Below are positions 49,890-58,580 of a stretch of DNA of 64,000 bases, in pieces. This stretch comes from CBDFKJ01 sp965248805 (GTDB lineage Bacteria > Pseudomonadota > Alphaproteobacteria > UBA6615). The stretch covers positions 1,798,001 through 1,862,000 of the forward strand of contig CBDFKJ010000009.1 of the NCBI GenBank assembly GCA_965248805.1, read 5' to 3'. Below the pieces are notes generated by a model. That model saw only the letters and a program-made list of their open reading frames with translations, had not been told where the DNA came from and searched no databases. Numbering within the stretch: position 1 is the stretch's first letter; each line of letters opens with the position of its first letter. The position numbers and the translations under genes were made by a program.

Positions 49890-50375
49890 ATGATGAATAA
49901 ACTTTTGATGCCGGCCGCCGGGGCTGCCGGTCTATTGATGATGCTGGGCGCCGCCCAGGCACAAGAGGCGGAGCCACGCGGGGTGATCGCGGGGGGGCCG
50001 CCGCAGGATATCTCCCTTACCGTCACGACGGGGCCGAACGGGGAGCCGATTCTCTCGGAGAACGAGTACCAACTCAATACGGGCGGATACTATCGCTTCA
50101 ATTTCATCTGCCCGGACGCGGCCGACGATGCAACGGGCTTCCACTTCGAGGCCCCCGACCTCGTCGCGAATTCCCATATTCGCGTGTACAGCGTCGGCGA
50201 TATCGAGCTCTACCTTCAGGGCCAGACGTTCCGCGCGATCGAATGCGATGAACCCGGCCACGCGCGATTCAGCTTCCATCCGATGCGCGGTGGCACGTAC
50301 CAGCTCTACGTGCGGGACCACTCCGATCCGCCGAAGGAGGCGTTCGGACAGTTCGTCGTCACGCGGGGCGACTAG
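49890..50375 (+). CDS. Secreted conserved hypothetical protein
   Basis: A 161-residue protein with a signal peptide (KLLMPAAGAAGLLMMLGAAQ, cleavage near AQA-QE). The mature part is beta-rich: DISLTVTTGPNGEPILSENE, YQLNTGGYYRFNFICPDAAD, LYLQGQTFRAIECDEPGHAR, FSFHPMRGGTYQLYV. Two cysteines (in FICPD and IECDE). The fold suggests a cupredoxin-like periplasmic protein, without copper ligands that I can confirm. A GGAGG precedes the ATG-ATG. Probably host DNA between phage blocks. Confidence 0.65.
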   Translation: MMNKLLMPAAGAAGLLMMLGAAQAQEAEPRGVIAGGPPQDISLTVTTGPNGEPILSENEYQLNTGGYYRFNFICPDAADDATGFHFEAPDLVANSHIRVYSVGDIELYLQGQTFRAIECDEPGHARFSFHPMRGGTYQLYVRDHSDPPKEAFGQFVVTRGD

Positions 50376-50689
50376 ACTGTGATGCTCCGGCCGGCCGGAG
50401 CCCAGGCCGTTCGAACCACAACGAGTCGTTGCTTACTGATACGAGCATGACCGTCCTTCCACGAGCAAATCGCCAAGGCGAATATTGCCACCTATGGTCC
50501 TACAAGAGCGAGGCCGTAGTTTGCCCAACCTGCTCCATTTGATGCCTCAAAGGAGGACTACAAACAATCCCAGTGTGGAACCAAGCACCATCCTAACCCA
50601 TTGATATCATTGGGTCCTTCCTGGCGCCAAACGCAAGTGGGCGGGCGAAGCGCGAAATCGCGCCAGCGACAGGGGCAAAAACTGGGTTA
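50376..50689. other. Non-coding stretch before the repeat array
   Basis: No gene or clear signal is supported. Composition is less GC-rich than the surrounding coding DNA. It leads directly into the GGTTACCAC array. Confidence 0.5.
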
Positions 50690-51055
50690 CCACTAGGTTA
50701 CCACCGGTTGCGACCTGTGCCCGGCGGAGAAAACCACTCAGTTACAAAGACTTAACGATATATCAGGGTGGTAACCTGGGTGGTAACCGAGGTTACCACC
50801 GGCCGCCGGCCAGTGCTCCAGCTGGACGGAATAACGGCGCATTGTCAATGACTTACGGCCAGAGCAGGGGTGGCAACCAGGGTGGTAACCCAAGTGGTAA
50901 CCACGGGTTGCCGGTTATCACCCAGTCGAAAGCAGAACACGTCGTTATTGCAAAGGCTTAGCGTCAGATCGTGGTGGTAACCTGGGTGGTAACCACCTGG
51001 TAACCAGAGCCCTTGGTTACCACCCTTGGTTACCACCTCCGGTTACCACCATCGA
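50690..51055. repeat. Array of GTGGTAACC / GGTTACCAC words
   Basis: At least 12 exact or one-off copies of GTGGTAACC or its complement lie in about 370 bases, singly, in direct pairs (ggtggtaacctgggtggtaacc) and in inverted pairs (ggtggtaaccgaggttaccacc). Blocks near 50760-50800 and 50965-51050 are densest. Inverted neighbours can form stems. No repeated coding frame explains it. It ends about 120 bases before a ParB-methyltransferase gene. Confidence 0.85.
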
Positions 51056-51173
51056 GGACGCCGGACCGGCGCGATCGGCACCGGCCGGCGCGCTGCGCCG
51101 CTCACCAATGAGACATCGACATCGGCCGTCCCGCTGTCACCGGCGCGGGCGGCCCATTCGTGATTGGAGTTCG

Positions 51174-52442
51174 ATGACCGAACACCCAACAGACGTCGCA
51201 ATCGAGCACTGGCCTCTCTATCGGCTGCTGCCCTATGCCGCCAATGCGCGCACCCATTCCAACCACCAGGTGGCGCAGATCGCGGGCTCGATCGCCGCCT
51301 TCGGCTTCAACGTGCCTTGCCTGGTGGATGAGCGCGGTATGCTGATCGCGGGCCACGGCCGGCTGCTGGCCGCGCGGCAACTGGAACTGGAGACCGCGCC
51401 GGTGATCCGCCTCGAGCATCTGACCGAGGCCCAGGCACGAGCCTTTCGCATTGCCGACAACCGGATCGCGGAGAACGCAGGTTGGGACGAGGACCTGCTG
51501 CGCGTCGAGCTGGAGCAGCTGCGCGAGGCCGAGTTCGACCTCGACCTCACCGGGTTCACGCTCGAGGAGATTGCGGCTCGCCTGACGGCATTCGACGACG
51601 GCCCCGCCGGCAACATCGACGACGACGAGGCGCCGGAGACGCCGGAGATCCCGGTCACCAAGCCCGGCGATCTCTGGCTCTTGGGACACCACCGACTGCT
51701 CTGTGGCGATGCCACCGTCGCGGCCGACATCGAGCAAGTGCTCGACGGTGGGCTCGCGGACCTGTGCTTTACCGATCCGCCCTACAACGTCGATTACGGC
51801 AACAGCGCCAAGGACAGGATGCGCGGCAAGAAACGCCGGATCCGCAACGATAATCTGGGTAAGAACTTCGAGGGGTTCCTCAACGATGCCTGTCTCAACA
51901 TCCTGACCGTCACCAAGGGGGCAGCCTATGTCTGCATGTCGTCCTCGGAACTGCCGACGCTCCAGCGCGCGTTCCGCGAGGCCGGCGGGCATTGGTCGAC
52001 CTTCGTGATCTGGGCCAAGAACACCTTCACGCTGGGCCGTGCCGACTACCAGCGCCAGTACGAGCCGATCCTCTACGGCTGGAAGGAGGGCGCCGACCAC
52101 TACTGGTGCGGCGCCCGGGATCAGGGCGACGTCTGGTTCGTCGACAAGCCGGCGCGCAACGATCTGCACCCGACCATGAAGCCGGTGGCGCTGGTAGAGC
52201 GGGCAATCCGCAACTCGTCGAAGAGCCGGGACGTGGTGCTCGATCCCTTCGCCGGCTCGGGCTCGACCCTTATTGCGGCCGAGAAGACCGGTCGCGTCGC
52301 GCGGCTGGTGGAACTGGATCCGGGCTACTGCGACGTCATCGTCCGGCGCTGGCAGGACTGGACGAGCAAGGCAGCGACCCTCGAGGCCGACGGGCGGACG
52401 TTCGACGCGGTCGGCGACGGCGCTGGGCGGGCCGCGGCATGA
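51174..52442 (+). CDS. ParB-domain/DNA methyltransferase fusion
   Basis: A 422-residue protein. The N-terminal ParB/Srx-like domain (about 10-110) shows LLPYAANARTHSNHQVAQIA, GSIAAFGFNVPCLVDERGML and IAGHGRLLAARQLEL. The methyltransferase part (about 165-405) has HHRLLCGDATVAADIEQVLD, catalytic LCFTDPPYNVDYGN (motif IV), MKPVALVERAIRNSS and motif I in VLDPFAGSGSTLIAAEKTGR: beta class, N6-adenine or N4-cytosine. A common orphan phage methylase architecture. No endonuclease neighbour. Confidence 0.9.
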   Translation: MTEHPTDVAIEHWPLYRLLPYAANARTHSNHQVAQIAGSIAAFGFNVPCLVDERGMLIAGHGRLLAARQLELETAPVIRLEHLTEAQARAFRIADNRIAENAGWDEDLLRVELEQLREAEFDLDLTGFTLEEIAARLTAFDDGPAGNIDDDEAPETPEIPVTKPGDLWLLGHHRLLCGDATVAADIEQVLDGGLADLCFTDPPYNVDYGNSAKDRMRGKKRRIRNDNLGKNFEGFLNDACLNILTVTKGAAYVCMSSSELPTLQRAFREAGGHWSTFVIWAKNTFTLGRADYQRQYEPILYGWKEGADHYWCGARDQGDVWFVDKPARNDLHPTMKPVALVERAIRNSSKSRDVVLDPFAGSGSTLIAAEKTGRVARLVELDPGYCDVIVRRWQDWTSKAATLEADGRTFDAVGDGAGRAAA

Positions 52443-52670
52443 GGCGGCAGTCGCGACGCATGTCGCTGGTCGAGGCGGTGACCAACGTGGTGGTTGGCTA
52501 CAGCGTCGCTGTCGTGACGCAGATGCTGGTGTTCCCGCTCTTCGGGCTCACTGTGGTGTTCGTAGACCACGTTCTGATCGGCGCTGCGTTCCACGGTGAT
52601 CTCGATCGCACGCGCGTTCGCGCTCAGGCGCCTGTTCGAGGCGATCCCGTGTGCGCGGCGGCATCCGAAC
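52439..52670 (+). pseudogene. Small phage membrane protein, frameshifted
   Basis: Frame 1: MRRQSRRMSLVEAVTNVVVG, YSVAVVTQMLVFPLFGLTVV, FVDHVLIGAAF, with a membrane helix. The following TVISIARAFALRRLFEAI is in another frame because one extra C is present in gttccacgg (about 52592-52594); gttcacgg would restore it. I recognise this type downstream of phage methylases; role unknown. The 3' limit is uncertain. Confidence 0.7.
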
Positions 52671-52719
52671 GTGACACCGCCGCCCCGCGAGGGACGACGG
52701 TGTCGGTCTGCGGCCGGGT

Positions 52720-53172
52720 TTACCGGAGTTTGCCGCCACCGTCGAGAAACTCCCCGGTGGCGTTCTCCGGGACGCGGCCCAGCAACTCGAGGATCTGCAC
52801 CCAAGGGATGGTCACGAGCGACTCGTCGAAGGCGCCGGGCCGGTTCGGAGTCCAGCCGTCTTCGGTCGAGCCGAAGAAACCGTCCTCGTTGACGCCGATC
52901 GGGGTGCCGATGCGGGCCTTCTCGTCCGTCTGGAACCGGGCGACGGCCCTGGCGAGGTCGCGAGCAGTGAGCTCGCGTTTCGCCAGTTGCTCCTGCCCGG
53001 CCGGGCTGTTGACGTGCAACCCTACGACAGCGCGAAATCACAACGAACTGCGCGCCTGAACGACGATGGCGATGATGGTCTGCTCGCCGAGCGCCTTGCA
53101 CGCCTCCAGCCTTTGCAGCCCGTCGAACGTCGTCCATGTTTCCGGGCCAAGTATGCTCTTACGTCGCGCCAT
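52720..53172 (-). pseudogene. ParB-like protein with an in-frame TGA
   Basis: From ATG 53172: MARRKSILGPETWTTFDGLQ, RLEACKALGEQTIIAIVVQA, RSSL then TGA (53036-53038). In the same frame the sequence goes on with FRAVVGLHVNSPAGQEQLAK, RELTARDLARAVARFQTDEK and EDGFFGSTEDGWTPNRPGAF. The TFDGLQRLEACKALGE segment fits ParB-type nuclease folds. A single TGG-to-TGA change would explain the break. Function unknown; possibly host rather than phage. Confidence 0.65.
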
Positions 53173-53269
53173 AACCAATGCCCATGACGGCGCCCGCACG
53201 TGCTTCACGGCCGGCACCTCGTGAGCTACACTGGCCCCTGCCGCCAAGTCCCACGAACCGGAGGCAACC

Positions 53270-54136
53270 ATGGAGCGCAAGAATCGCAGATCGGACCAGG
53301 GACGTCGACCAACGCTCCTTCGTTTTTCAGGCACGACACGGCGAGGTTTCATCCACATGGGTTTCACCGGCCTCGCCGGTGTCGGACTCATGGCGTTGGG
53401 TGGCGGGCGCGCCATTGCGACGGCGCGGACGCTGCAGACCGGCTACGTGAAGTACAAGGGCGCGCCGCGCGAGGTGATGGAGGAGATCGGTCCGTACCGC
53501 GGCTTCTTCGCGCACCCGCAAACCGAGCGGCGGCTGGCCGCCGTCATCGTGCTGCACGACAAGTTCGGGTTAAGTGCGCATTACGAGGACATCACGCGCC
53601 GGGTCGCGGCCGAGGGGTTCTACGCTTTCGCGCCCGATATGTTCTCACCGGCCGGCGGCACCCCCGACCACTGGAGCAAGGCGCGCACTCTGTTCAGGCG
53701 ATTGATCGCCAACCACATAGCGCGCGATCTCGTGACCACAACGGATCACGTCCGCAACGATCCACACGTCGCCGGGCCGGTCGCATGCATGGGCTTCGGC
53801 TGGGGTGGCACGATGGCGGCCGGTCTGGCGATCGACGAGCCTAACCTCGCGGCGGCGATCATCTATGAGGGCATCCCGCAGGGGCTGGCACATGTGGACG
53901 CGATCCGTGCACGTCTTCTCCTGCACTATCCAAAGGACGACGCGCGGCTGACAGTCGTCCAACGATCCTATCGCCAGACCCTGGAAGGTGCGAGCATCGA
54001 CCACGTCGCCCATATCTATGAAAATGTCGGCCGCGGGTTTCATGACGATACTGACGCCGAAAACTTCGACGCCGAGGCGGCCGAGCTTGCCTGGACACGC
54101 TCAATCTCGTTCCTGCGCGAATCGTTGAAGGTCTGA
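53270..54136 (+). CDS. Dienelactone-hydrolase-like protein, Tat-exported, atypical nucleophile position
   Basis: A 288-residue alpha/beta hydrolase. It has a twin-arginine signal (TTRRGFIHMGFTGLAGVGLM, about 22-41), then RRLAAVIVLHDKFGLSAHYE, EGFYAFAPDMFSPAGGTPDH, and the elbow region CMGFGWGGTMAAGLA. In dienelactone hydrolases that elbow is G-F-C-x-G-G with a cysteine nucleophile; here the position is Gly. The distal His may be in GRGFHDDTDAENFD. Either catalysis has been lost or another residue (C in ACMGF) serves. Likely periplasmic. Confidence 0.82.
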   Translation: MERKNRRSDQGRRPTLLRFSGTTRRGFIHMGFTGLAGVGLMALGGGRAIATARTLQTGYVKYKGAPREVMEEIGPYRGFFAHPQTERRLAAVIVLHDKFGLSAHYEDITRRVAAEGFYAFAPDMFSPAGGTPDHWSKARTLFRRLIANHIARDLVTTTDHVRNDPHVAGPVACMGFGWGGTMAAGLAIDEPNLAAAIIYEGIPQGLAHVDAIRARLLLHYPKDDARLTVVQRSYRQTLEGASIDHVAHIYENVGRGFHDDTDAENFDAEAAELAWTRSISFLRESLKV

Positions 54137-54257
54137 CGCCGCTTCTTGGCCGCCGACAGCGCCGCCGCGGTCAGGACGTTATCACGAGTTCGTTAGCATT
54201 ACTGCCGTTCACTTGTATGCAGCGAATTGGCCTTGGCGCCGCACAACCTTCGGTGGA

Positions 54258-54326
54258 GCATGCGCGGGCTATGGATTGTCTTGGCCGTGACGGCGGTCGC
54301 CTTCCCCGTTTCCGCGCAAACCGTGT
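54258..54326 (+). pseudogene. 5' fragment of a host secreted-protein gene
   Basis: The frame MRGLWIVLAVTAVAFPVSAQ TV is a convincing signal peptide (cleavage near SAQ-T), but after about 25 residues the sequence turns into the tape-measure gene in another frame. It marks a host-phage junction near 54.33 kb. Confidence 0.4.
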
Positions 54327-56042
54327 GTGGTGAACTGTGCGCAGATCGTCGGCGAGTTGGCGCGCCTGTACGGCGAGTCGCCGGCCGGTGTCGGACTCGA
54401 TCGGCACGGCAATGCCGTCGAGGTTCTGGCGGCCGCCGGCCGCGTGAGAACGTTGACCGGCTCGGTGCGCGCCCTCAACACCGCGATCCGCGCCAACCCG
54501 ATCGGCCTGATCGCGGCAGGCGCGGCCGCCGCCGCCGCCGCGTTGGTCGATTACGCCACCTCCGCCCGCGACGCGGCGGACGCGCATCAGGAGTTCAATG
54601 CCAGGTCCGGACCCTCAGTCGATGGTCGCCTGGCCCGCCTGCTCAATCCGGGCGTAGGAAGGGCGGTGCTGACGCACGACCGCCGGGTCGCGGGCAATGC
54701 GCCCGAGCTGCTCCTGGAGGCGGTCCGTGCCGGCGAAACGATCTCCGCAGATGTCGCGCAGCGCTTGCGCAAGATCAACGAACGCCTCGCGGAGGACCTC
54801 GTGGCGTTCGACTCCCGGCTGATCGAAGCGGCGGCAGGCGACACCGCCACGGCGATCGCTGTCCTGACCGAGGTGCTGAAAGGCGCCCAGACGGCGCTGA
54901 AAGACGCCAATGAACAGCTCAAACGGACGCAGCCCATCGGCAAAGGCGCCGCGCAAAACCGGGTCGACGCGCGCACGGCCGAGGTCAATGCCCTCGAGGC
55001 TGAAATCGCTGCGCTCAAGGCGGCTCTTAAAACCCAGATCGACGATCCCGCCGCGGCCGGGCGCGAGCCGGTACCTGCTGCACCGGCCACCACCGAGGCG
55101 GGCCGGAAGGCTATCGCGCAACTGGAGCGCCAGCTTGCGCTGACCGCCGAGCTGAGCCGGGAAGAGACCGCGCGCTTCGAGATCGAGCAGGGCCGTTATG
55201 CCGAGTTCGCCGAGGGCGAGAAGGCGCGCATTCTCGCCCTCGCCCGCGAGCTCGACCTGATGGCGGCACGGGCTGCCGAGCTCGAGAACACGAAGAGGCG
55301 AGAAGAAGAGGCGGCCGAGAGGCGCCGGGAAGCGCTCGCCGAGCTCGAGGCGGCCGGGCTCGCGTTGGCCGGGCCTTATGCCAGCGCCCGCGCCGAGATC
55401 GAGAAGTGGCTCGAAGAGACCCTGGCCGCGCTCGAGGCCGCCGCGGAGGGCCATGAAGACTACGCGGCCCGCGTCGCCGAGGCGCGCGAGATTGCGGCCG
55501 AGCGGCTGAGACGGGTGGACGAGGAAGAGGCCGCCGAGCGGCTTCGCATCTCCAAGCGCTGGCAGGACGGCGTCATCCGGGGACTCAGGGAAGTGATCGG
55601 CGACTTCCCGATATCCTCGGGTTCAACCATGTTGGCCCATACCGGCGGCGTGATCGGCCGCGACGCCTTCCCAACCCGCAGGGTCGACCCGAGGGTGTTC
55701 GACGAAGCGTTCCGCTATCACCGCGGCGGCATCGTCGGTAGTGAGATGCCGATCGTGGCGCGTAGCGGCGAGGGCGTATTCACGCCCGGGCAGATGCGCG
55801 GCCTTGCACCGATCTCGGCCGCAAGGCCTACGGTCAATGTCGTGGTCAATGTGCGCAACACCGCACCGGGCACCCGGGCTTCCGCCGATATGCGGCGCGA
55901 GCCGGGCGGCGATCTCACCCTCGACATCATGATCGAGAAGATCGAAGGCGGTATGGCGCGCAACATCGGCCGCGGCCAAGGCATGGCGCCGACCCTGGAG
56001 CGCCGCTACGGCCTCAACCCGGCGGCCGGCAGCCTCCGGTGA
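54327..56042 (+). CDS. Phage tail tape measure protein, N terminus truncated
   Basis: A 571-residue frame. The start (CAQIVGELARLYGESPAGVG, LNTAIRANPIGLIAAGAAAA) corresponds to the middle of tape measure proteins, where ANPIG precedes a hydrophobic stretch. Long coiled-coil regions follow (RREEEAAERRREALAELEAA, ARVAEAREIAAERLRRVDEE), ending in the Gly-rich HTGGVIGRDAFPTRRVDPRV and YHRGGIVGSEMPIVARSGEG characteristic of lambda-type tape measures. The N-terminal few hundred residues were lost at the junction with host sequence. Confidence 0.82.
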   Translation: MVNCAQIVGELARLYGESPAGVGLDRHGNAVEVLAAAGRVRTLTGSVRALNTAIRANPIGLIAAGAAAAAAALVDYATSARDAADAHQEFNARSGPSVDGRLARLLNPGVGRAVLTHDRRVAGNAPELLLEAVRAGETISADVAQRLRKINERLAEDLVAFDSRLIEAAAGDTATAIAVLTEVLKGAQTALKDANEQLKRTQPIGKGAAQNRVDARTAEVNALEAEIAALKAALKTQIDDPAAAGREPVPAAPATTEAGRKAIAQLERQLALTAELSREETARFEIEQGRYAEFAEGEKARILALARELDLMAARAAELENTKRREEEAAERRREALAELEAAGLALAGPYASARAEIEKWLEETLAALEAAAEGHEDYAARVAEAREIAAERLRRVDEEEAAERLRISKRWQDGVIRGLREVIGDFPISSGSTMLAHTGGVIGRDAFPTRRVDPRVFDEAFRYHRGGIVGSEMPIVARSGEGVFTPGQMRGLAPISAARPTVNVVVNVRNTAPGTRASADMRREPGGDLTLDIMIEKIEGGMARNIGRGQGMAPTLERRYGLNPAAGSLR

Positions 56043-56536
56043 TCGTCCGCTGGCCGGATCAGCTGCCGCTGCCGACCCTCGACGGCTACGCCATCCAGCC
56101 CGGCGAGGCGATCCTGCGCACCGAGATGGAGGCCGGCCCGGCGCGTCAGCGCCGGCGCTTCACCAACGTGCCGAGCCGTATCGCCGTGCGCTGGGTGATG
56201 CGCGTCGAACAGTTCGCGCTGTTCGAGGCGTGGTACCGCTGGGCGGCGGTCGAGGGCGGCGCCTGGTTCGAGATCGACCTCCTGGGCGGCCTCGGCCTGG
56301 TGCCGCAGGAAGCCCGCTTCACCCGCCAGTTCGAGGCCCGGCTCTATCGCCGCCGGCTCTGGGAGGTGACCAGCGAACTGGAAGTTCGCGCCCGGCCGAC
56401 ACTCAGCGAAGCCGGCATGGCGATCCTGCTCACCGAGGAGGTGGCAGGTCTTATCGCAAGCGTCGACGGCTTGCACGACCTCGTTCACCGGACCCTGCCC
56501 GGGACCCACACAGGGAGAGACGACCATGACCATTGA
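56039..56536 (+). CDS. Phage tail protein, hypothetical
   Basis: A 165-residue protein: WPDQLPLPTLDGYAIQPGEA, RFTNVPSRIAVRWVMRVEQF, ALFEAWYRWAAVEGGAWFEI, VPQEARFTRQFEARLYRRRL. GTG start overlapping the tape measure stop (GTGA). Position after the tape measure matches distal tail proteins of siphoviral or Mu-like origin. Function by position only. Confidence 0.7.
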   Translation: MIVRWPDQLPLPTLDGYAIQPGEAILRTEMEAGPARQRRRFTNVPSRIAVRWVMRVEQFALFEAWYRWAAVEGGAWFEIDLLGGLGLVPQEARFTRQFEARLYRRRLWEVTSELEVRARPTLSEAGMAILLTEEVAGLIASVDGLHDLVHRTLPGTHTGRDDHDH

Positions 56537-57275
56537 AGCCGATCTGCGCGCGGCGGCGGCCCGCGCCGATGCCGACAGCCGTTTGCTCCATGAAATCGTG
56601 CACGGCGATGCGGCCACCACCGTCGACACCGAAGGCGGCCCCGTGAAGAGCGTCGCCAAGGCGATCGGGGATGTCGAGACCGGCGTTGCCGGCGCCGCGG
56701 CCGCGGTCGCGCGAGGCGTCGCGGCAACCGAAGCCGCCCGTGATCAGGCTATCGCGGCCCGCGATGCGGCGCTGGCCGCCGGCGTCGTCCTGGCGAGCGA
56801 TGCCGAGACCGAAAGCGGAACCGGCGACGGCGTCGTCCAAGCCCGTCAGCTCGGTCTTCGCACCGCAAGCCAAGACCGTTCCGGCCTCGTCGTGCTCGTC
56901 ACCGATGCGGACGGGATCGCAGGTCAAGACCGGACCCGCGCGATGACGCCGGCCGCGGACAAGGCGGCTCTCGATGCAGCTCTTGCCGGCGGCGTCAGCT
57001 GGGCGCCGGTGCTCGCGGTCAATAACCACGGCGCACGACGCGTGCTGCGCATCGTGGCGGCGACCTCGCGCGAGACCATCGAGGTCACCTACCGGCCCTA
57101 TCTCTCGACCGACCTGGAGGGTCCGCAGATGGACCCGCCGATCACGCTCACTCTGACCGAGATCGAGGTCGACGTGTTCCGCGCCACCGGCAGGGCGCGC
57201 ATGCTCGATATCGGCAACAAGGCGTTCCCGTCCGATCTCTATACCGCCAGGCGGTTCCCGGGCCTGACCCGCTAG
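56526..57275 (+). CDS. Phage tail protein, possible fibre or hub accessory
   Basis: A 249-residue protein: Ala-rich helical N terminus (AVARGVAATEAARDQAIAAR), a central segment LVVLVTDADGIAGQDRTRAM, and a beta-rich C-terminal domain (WAPVLAVNNHGARRVLRIVA, PITLTLTEIEVDVFRATGRA). The trimeric-fibre-like N terminus suggests a tail fibre or receptor protein. Overlaps the upstream gene by 11 bases. Confidence 0.65.
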   Translation: MTIEADLRAAAARADADSRLLHEIVHGDAATTVDTEGGPVKSVAKAIGDVETGVAGAAAAVARGVAATEAARDQAIAARDAALAAGVVLASDAETESGTGDGVVQARQLGLRTASQDRSGLVVLVTDADGIAGQDRTRAMTPAADKAALDAALAGGVSWAPVLAVNNHGARRVLRIVAATSRETIEVTYRPYLSTDLEGPQMDPPITLTLTEIEVDVFRATGRARMLDIGNKAFPSDLYTARRFPGLTR

Positions 57276-57680
57276 ATGCACTGGGCCGAAGATCTGATCG
57301 GCCGCCCGTGGGAAGCGGGCGGACGCGGACCGCACGCGTTCGACTGCTGGGGCCTGGTGCGCTGGTGCTGGCGCGAGCGCTTCGCCATCGAGGTGCCCGA
57401 GATCCCGGTCGATGCCGCGAACCTGCGCGCCGTGCTCGCAGGCTTCCGCAATCACCCCGAGCGCCGGCGCTGGCAACTCGTGGATAGACCCTGTGAAGGC
57501 GATGCGGTGCTGATGCGCCAGTCCCGCCATCCGGTGCACGTCGGCCTGTGGCTCACGGTCGACGGCGGCGGCGTGCTGAACGCCGCCCGCGGCATCGGTG
57601 TCGTGTTCCAGCCTCCCGCCGATCTCACGACCCACGGCTGGCGCATCGAGGGCACGTATTGCTTCTCCGGAGACGCCTGA
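57276..57680 (+). CDS. NlpC/P60-family tail-associated peptidoglycan hydrolase
   Basis: A 134-residue protein with the NlpC/P60 catalytic pattern: LIGRPWEAGGRGPHAFDCWG (Cys nucleophile in FDCWGLVRW) and SRHPVHVGLWLTVDGGGVLN (catalytic His). This is the tail-tip type found in GTA and lambda-like tails (gpK), locally cleaving peptidoglycan during DNA entry. Directly follows the fibre-like gene; the next gene is destroyed by IS630. Confidence 0.88.
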   Translation: MHWAEDLIGRPWEAGGRGPHAFDCWGLVRWCWRERFAIEVPEIPVDAANLRAVLAGFRNHPERRRWQLVDRPCEGDAVLMRQSRHPVHVGLWLTVDGGGVLNAARGIGVVFQPPADLTTHGWRIEGTYCFSGDA

Positions 57681-57709
57681 TGCCAGGCACCGTGGTCATG
57701 CACCGCTGG
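57680..57709 (+). pseudogene. Start of the next tail gene, cut by IS630 copy B
   Basis: ATG overlapping the previous stop (TGATG) opens MPGTVVMH and then runs, in frame, into the middle of an IS630 transposase. This is the expected position of the large tail hub (gpJ-like) gene, which is absent. Confidence 0.6.
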
Positions 57710-58354
57710 CGCAACTTCAAGCTGTCGACCGACCCTGCCTTCGCCGAGAAACTCACCGATATCGTCGGCCTGTATGTCGACCCGCCGGCCCATGCGGTGG
57801 TGTTGTCGATCGATGAGAAGTCACAGATCCAGGCGCTCGACCGCCGGTCTGCCGATGAAGAAGGGACGCGCCGGCACCATGACTACAAACGGCACGGCAC
57901 GACCACGCTGTTTGCGGCGCTCAACGTTCTGGACGGAACGGTGATCGGCCAGAACATGCAGCGCCACCGCCATCAGGAGTTCATCCGCTTCCTCAACCGC
58001 ATCGAGCGCACGGTGCCGGCGGACAAGGCCATCCACGCGATCGTCGACAACTACGCGGCGCACAACAAGGACAAGGTCCGCGCCTGGCTCGCCCGCCATC
58101 CGCGCTGGACTTTCCACTTCACACCGACCTCCTGCTCGTGGCTCAATGCCGTCGAGGGCTTCTTCGCAAAACTCACCCGGCGGCGGCTCAAGCACGGCGT
58201 CTTCCATTCCGTCGTCGATCTCCAGGCCGCAATCAACCGCTTCGTCCGCGAATACAATGCGGCCAACCCACAGCCATTCATATCGAAAGCCGACCCCGAC
58301 GACATCATCGCAGCCCGAAACCGAGGGTTCCAAACGTTGGAATCAATCCACTAG
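57710..58354 (+). mobile_element. IS630-family element, copy B, 5' truncated
   Basis: Carries only the C-terminal 210 or so residues of the transposase, identical in its readable part to copy A (from HRWRNFKLSTDPAFAEKLTD to RNRGFQTLESIH, with all three catalytic blocks). The helix-turn-helix part and left inverted repeat are missing; the right end and flanking TA are present. The left junction falls between gtcat and gcaccgctggcgc and fuses the frame to a tail gene. Confidence 0.9.
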
Positions 58355-58580
58355 ATGTCGTGGCAAGTTGCCAAAGGCTAATGAGTCCGTTCATCGAACC
58401 TACGCTCATGCTTCTTCGACACCAAGGTTCGGAGGTTGTCGCGATGGCGCCCAGAACCCAAGTTCAGCCCCTTCGCACTGATCGGGTGCCCCAAAGCTAG
58501 GCGCTGAAAAAGCGAAAGCTGATCGCTCTCAGTTCCAAGCTTCCATGGGTCGTGATGTGGTGTACGGGAACTATAGGCAA
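58355..58580. other. Short spacer between two IS relics
   Basis: Frames of about 40-75 codons exist on both strands (for example minus-strand SDQLSLFQRLALGHPISAKG), but none can be supported as a gene. Probably a scrap of host DNA caught between IS630 and IS1595 copies. Confidence 0.5.

Noticed and set aside
50845..51036. Small minus-strand gene containing VTTWVTTLVATP
   Set aside because: The repetitive residues are simply the translation of the GGTTACCAC words.
50690..51055. CRISPR array
   Set aside because: The repeated word is only 9-10 bases, occurs in both orientations and with irregular spacing; there are no uniform spacers and no cas genes.
51102..52169. Minus-strand open frame of 355 codons
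   Set aside because: Antisense to the ParB-methyltransferase gene.
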